Shown here piece after piece: positions 63,907-64,000 of a stretch of 64,000 nucleotides of DNA (positions are counted from its first letter, which is position 1; each line of letters opens with the position of its first letter). The notes beneath the pieces were generated by a model. That model ran no database searches, was not told where the DNA came from, and saw only the letters and a list, made by a program, of their open reading frames with translations. Origin of the DNA: Sphingobium sp. YR768 (GTDB lineage Bacteria > Pseudomonadota > Alphaproteobacteria > Sphingomonadales > Sphingomonadaceae); assembly GCF_900111125.1 (NCBI RefSeq), contig NZ_FOGE01000002.1, forward strand, positions 401,668-465,667, given 5' to 3'. The translations under genes and the position numbers were made by a program.

Positions 63907-64000
63907 ATGAAAATCACGATGATCGGCACGGGTTATGTTGGGCTTGTGTCCGGGGCCTGTTTTGCGGACTTTGGCCATGACGTGGTGTGCGTGGACAAGG
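63907..64000 (+). CDS. UDP-glucose/GDP-mannose dehydrogenase family protein (5' part only)
   Basis: 31 codons are visible before the window ends: [20 protein letters not shown] then [11 protein letters not shown]. The [10 protein letters not shown] dinucleotide motif and the acidic end of strand 2 are typical of UDP-glucose 6-dehydrogenase (Ugd), which makes UDP-glucuronic acid. GGGGCTGGAGCAG precedes ATG 63907. It is divergent from wecB and fits the exopolysaccharide context. Confidence 0.88.
   Translation, partial: MKITMIGTGYVGLVSGACFADFGHDVVCVDK

Overview
The window reads as a chromosome segment of an alphaproteobacterium of the family Sphingomonadaceae, with Sphingobium or Sphingomonas as the nearest fit. 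This is inferred from GC-rich coding, the PhyR/NepR/EcfG/PhyP general stress locus in sphingomonad layout, a PntA in which both alpha modules are fused, GTG and TTG starts, and families of intergenic palindromes. I could run no database search.

Layout. 1-3.9 kb: general stress response (ecfG running off the left edge, a 43-residue membrane protein, phyR, nepR, a PhyP-like degenerate kinase), with two EcfG-type promoters. 3.9-9.4 kb: tgt, an RpfF-like crotonase facing a membrane GGDEF-EAL protein, and a GNAT gene whose 3' end sits in a perfect 210-bp tandem duplication. 9.9-12.2 kb: groES-groEL with CIRCE operator and terminator. 12.4-15.1 kb: universal stress protein, YghU-type GST, NAD(P)-binding protein with a divergent HxlR regulator. 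15.2-24.3 kb: pntAB, a fadA-fadB beta-oxidation pair, galE-ybaK-pgl. 24.4-31.7 kb: aminotransferase, MOSC protein, a compact GIY-YIG unit bounded by hairpin inverted repeats, GT4 glycosyltransferase, rarA, tRNA-Thr(TGT).

31.7-36.5 kb: a PepSY membrane protein and a TonB-dependent receptor behind a cobalamin riboswitch, then a gene-poor stretch ending in two tandem perfect DnaA boxes. 36.5-47 kb: housekeeping and orphan genes (cupin, EVE, 2OG oxygenase, folB, GNAT, DUF1285-NUDIX-cca, EAL protein, parC). 47-53.6 kb: ccdAB, a LysR regulator and a trehalose cluster (otsB, GH15, otsA). 53.7-57.6 kb: purC, TauE/SafE permease, purS-purQ, with a repeat-dense stretch at 55.9-56.5 kb. 57.7-64 kb: exopolysaccharide genes (wecB, small protein, wecC, wza-like, wzc-like kinase, all on the minus strand) and a divergent UDP-glucose dehydrogenase cut by the right edge.

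The most unusual signal is in the intergenic repeats. A 376-bp unit at 27.3-27.7 kb consists of little more than a 96-residue GIY-YIG nuclease gene between inverted terminal hairpins (CGTCA-hairpin-TCTCAGGCGG), and a gene-less relative with the same ends and remnants of its interior lies at 55.9-56.1 kb. Together they look like an autonomous/non-autonomous pair of a REP-like mobile element driven by a GIY-YIG protein. Other unexplained items are a 68-bp dispersed element in three copies, a 32-bp perfect inverted repeat upstream of ugd, and the DnaA-box cluster.
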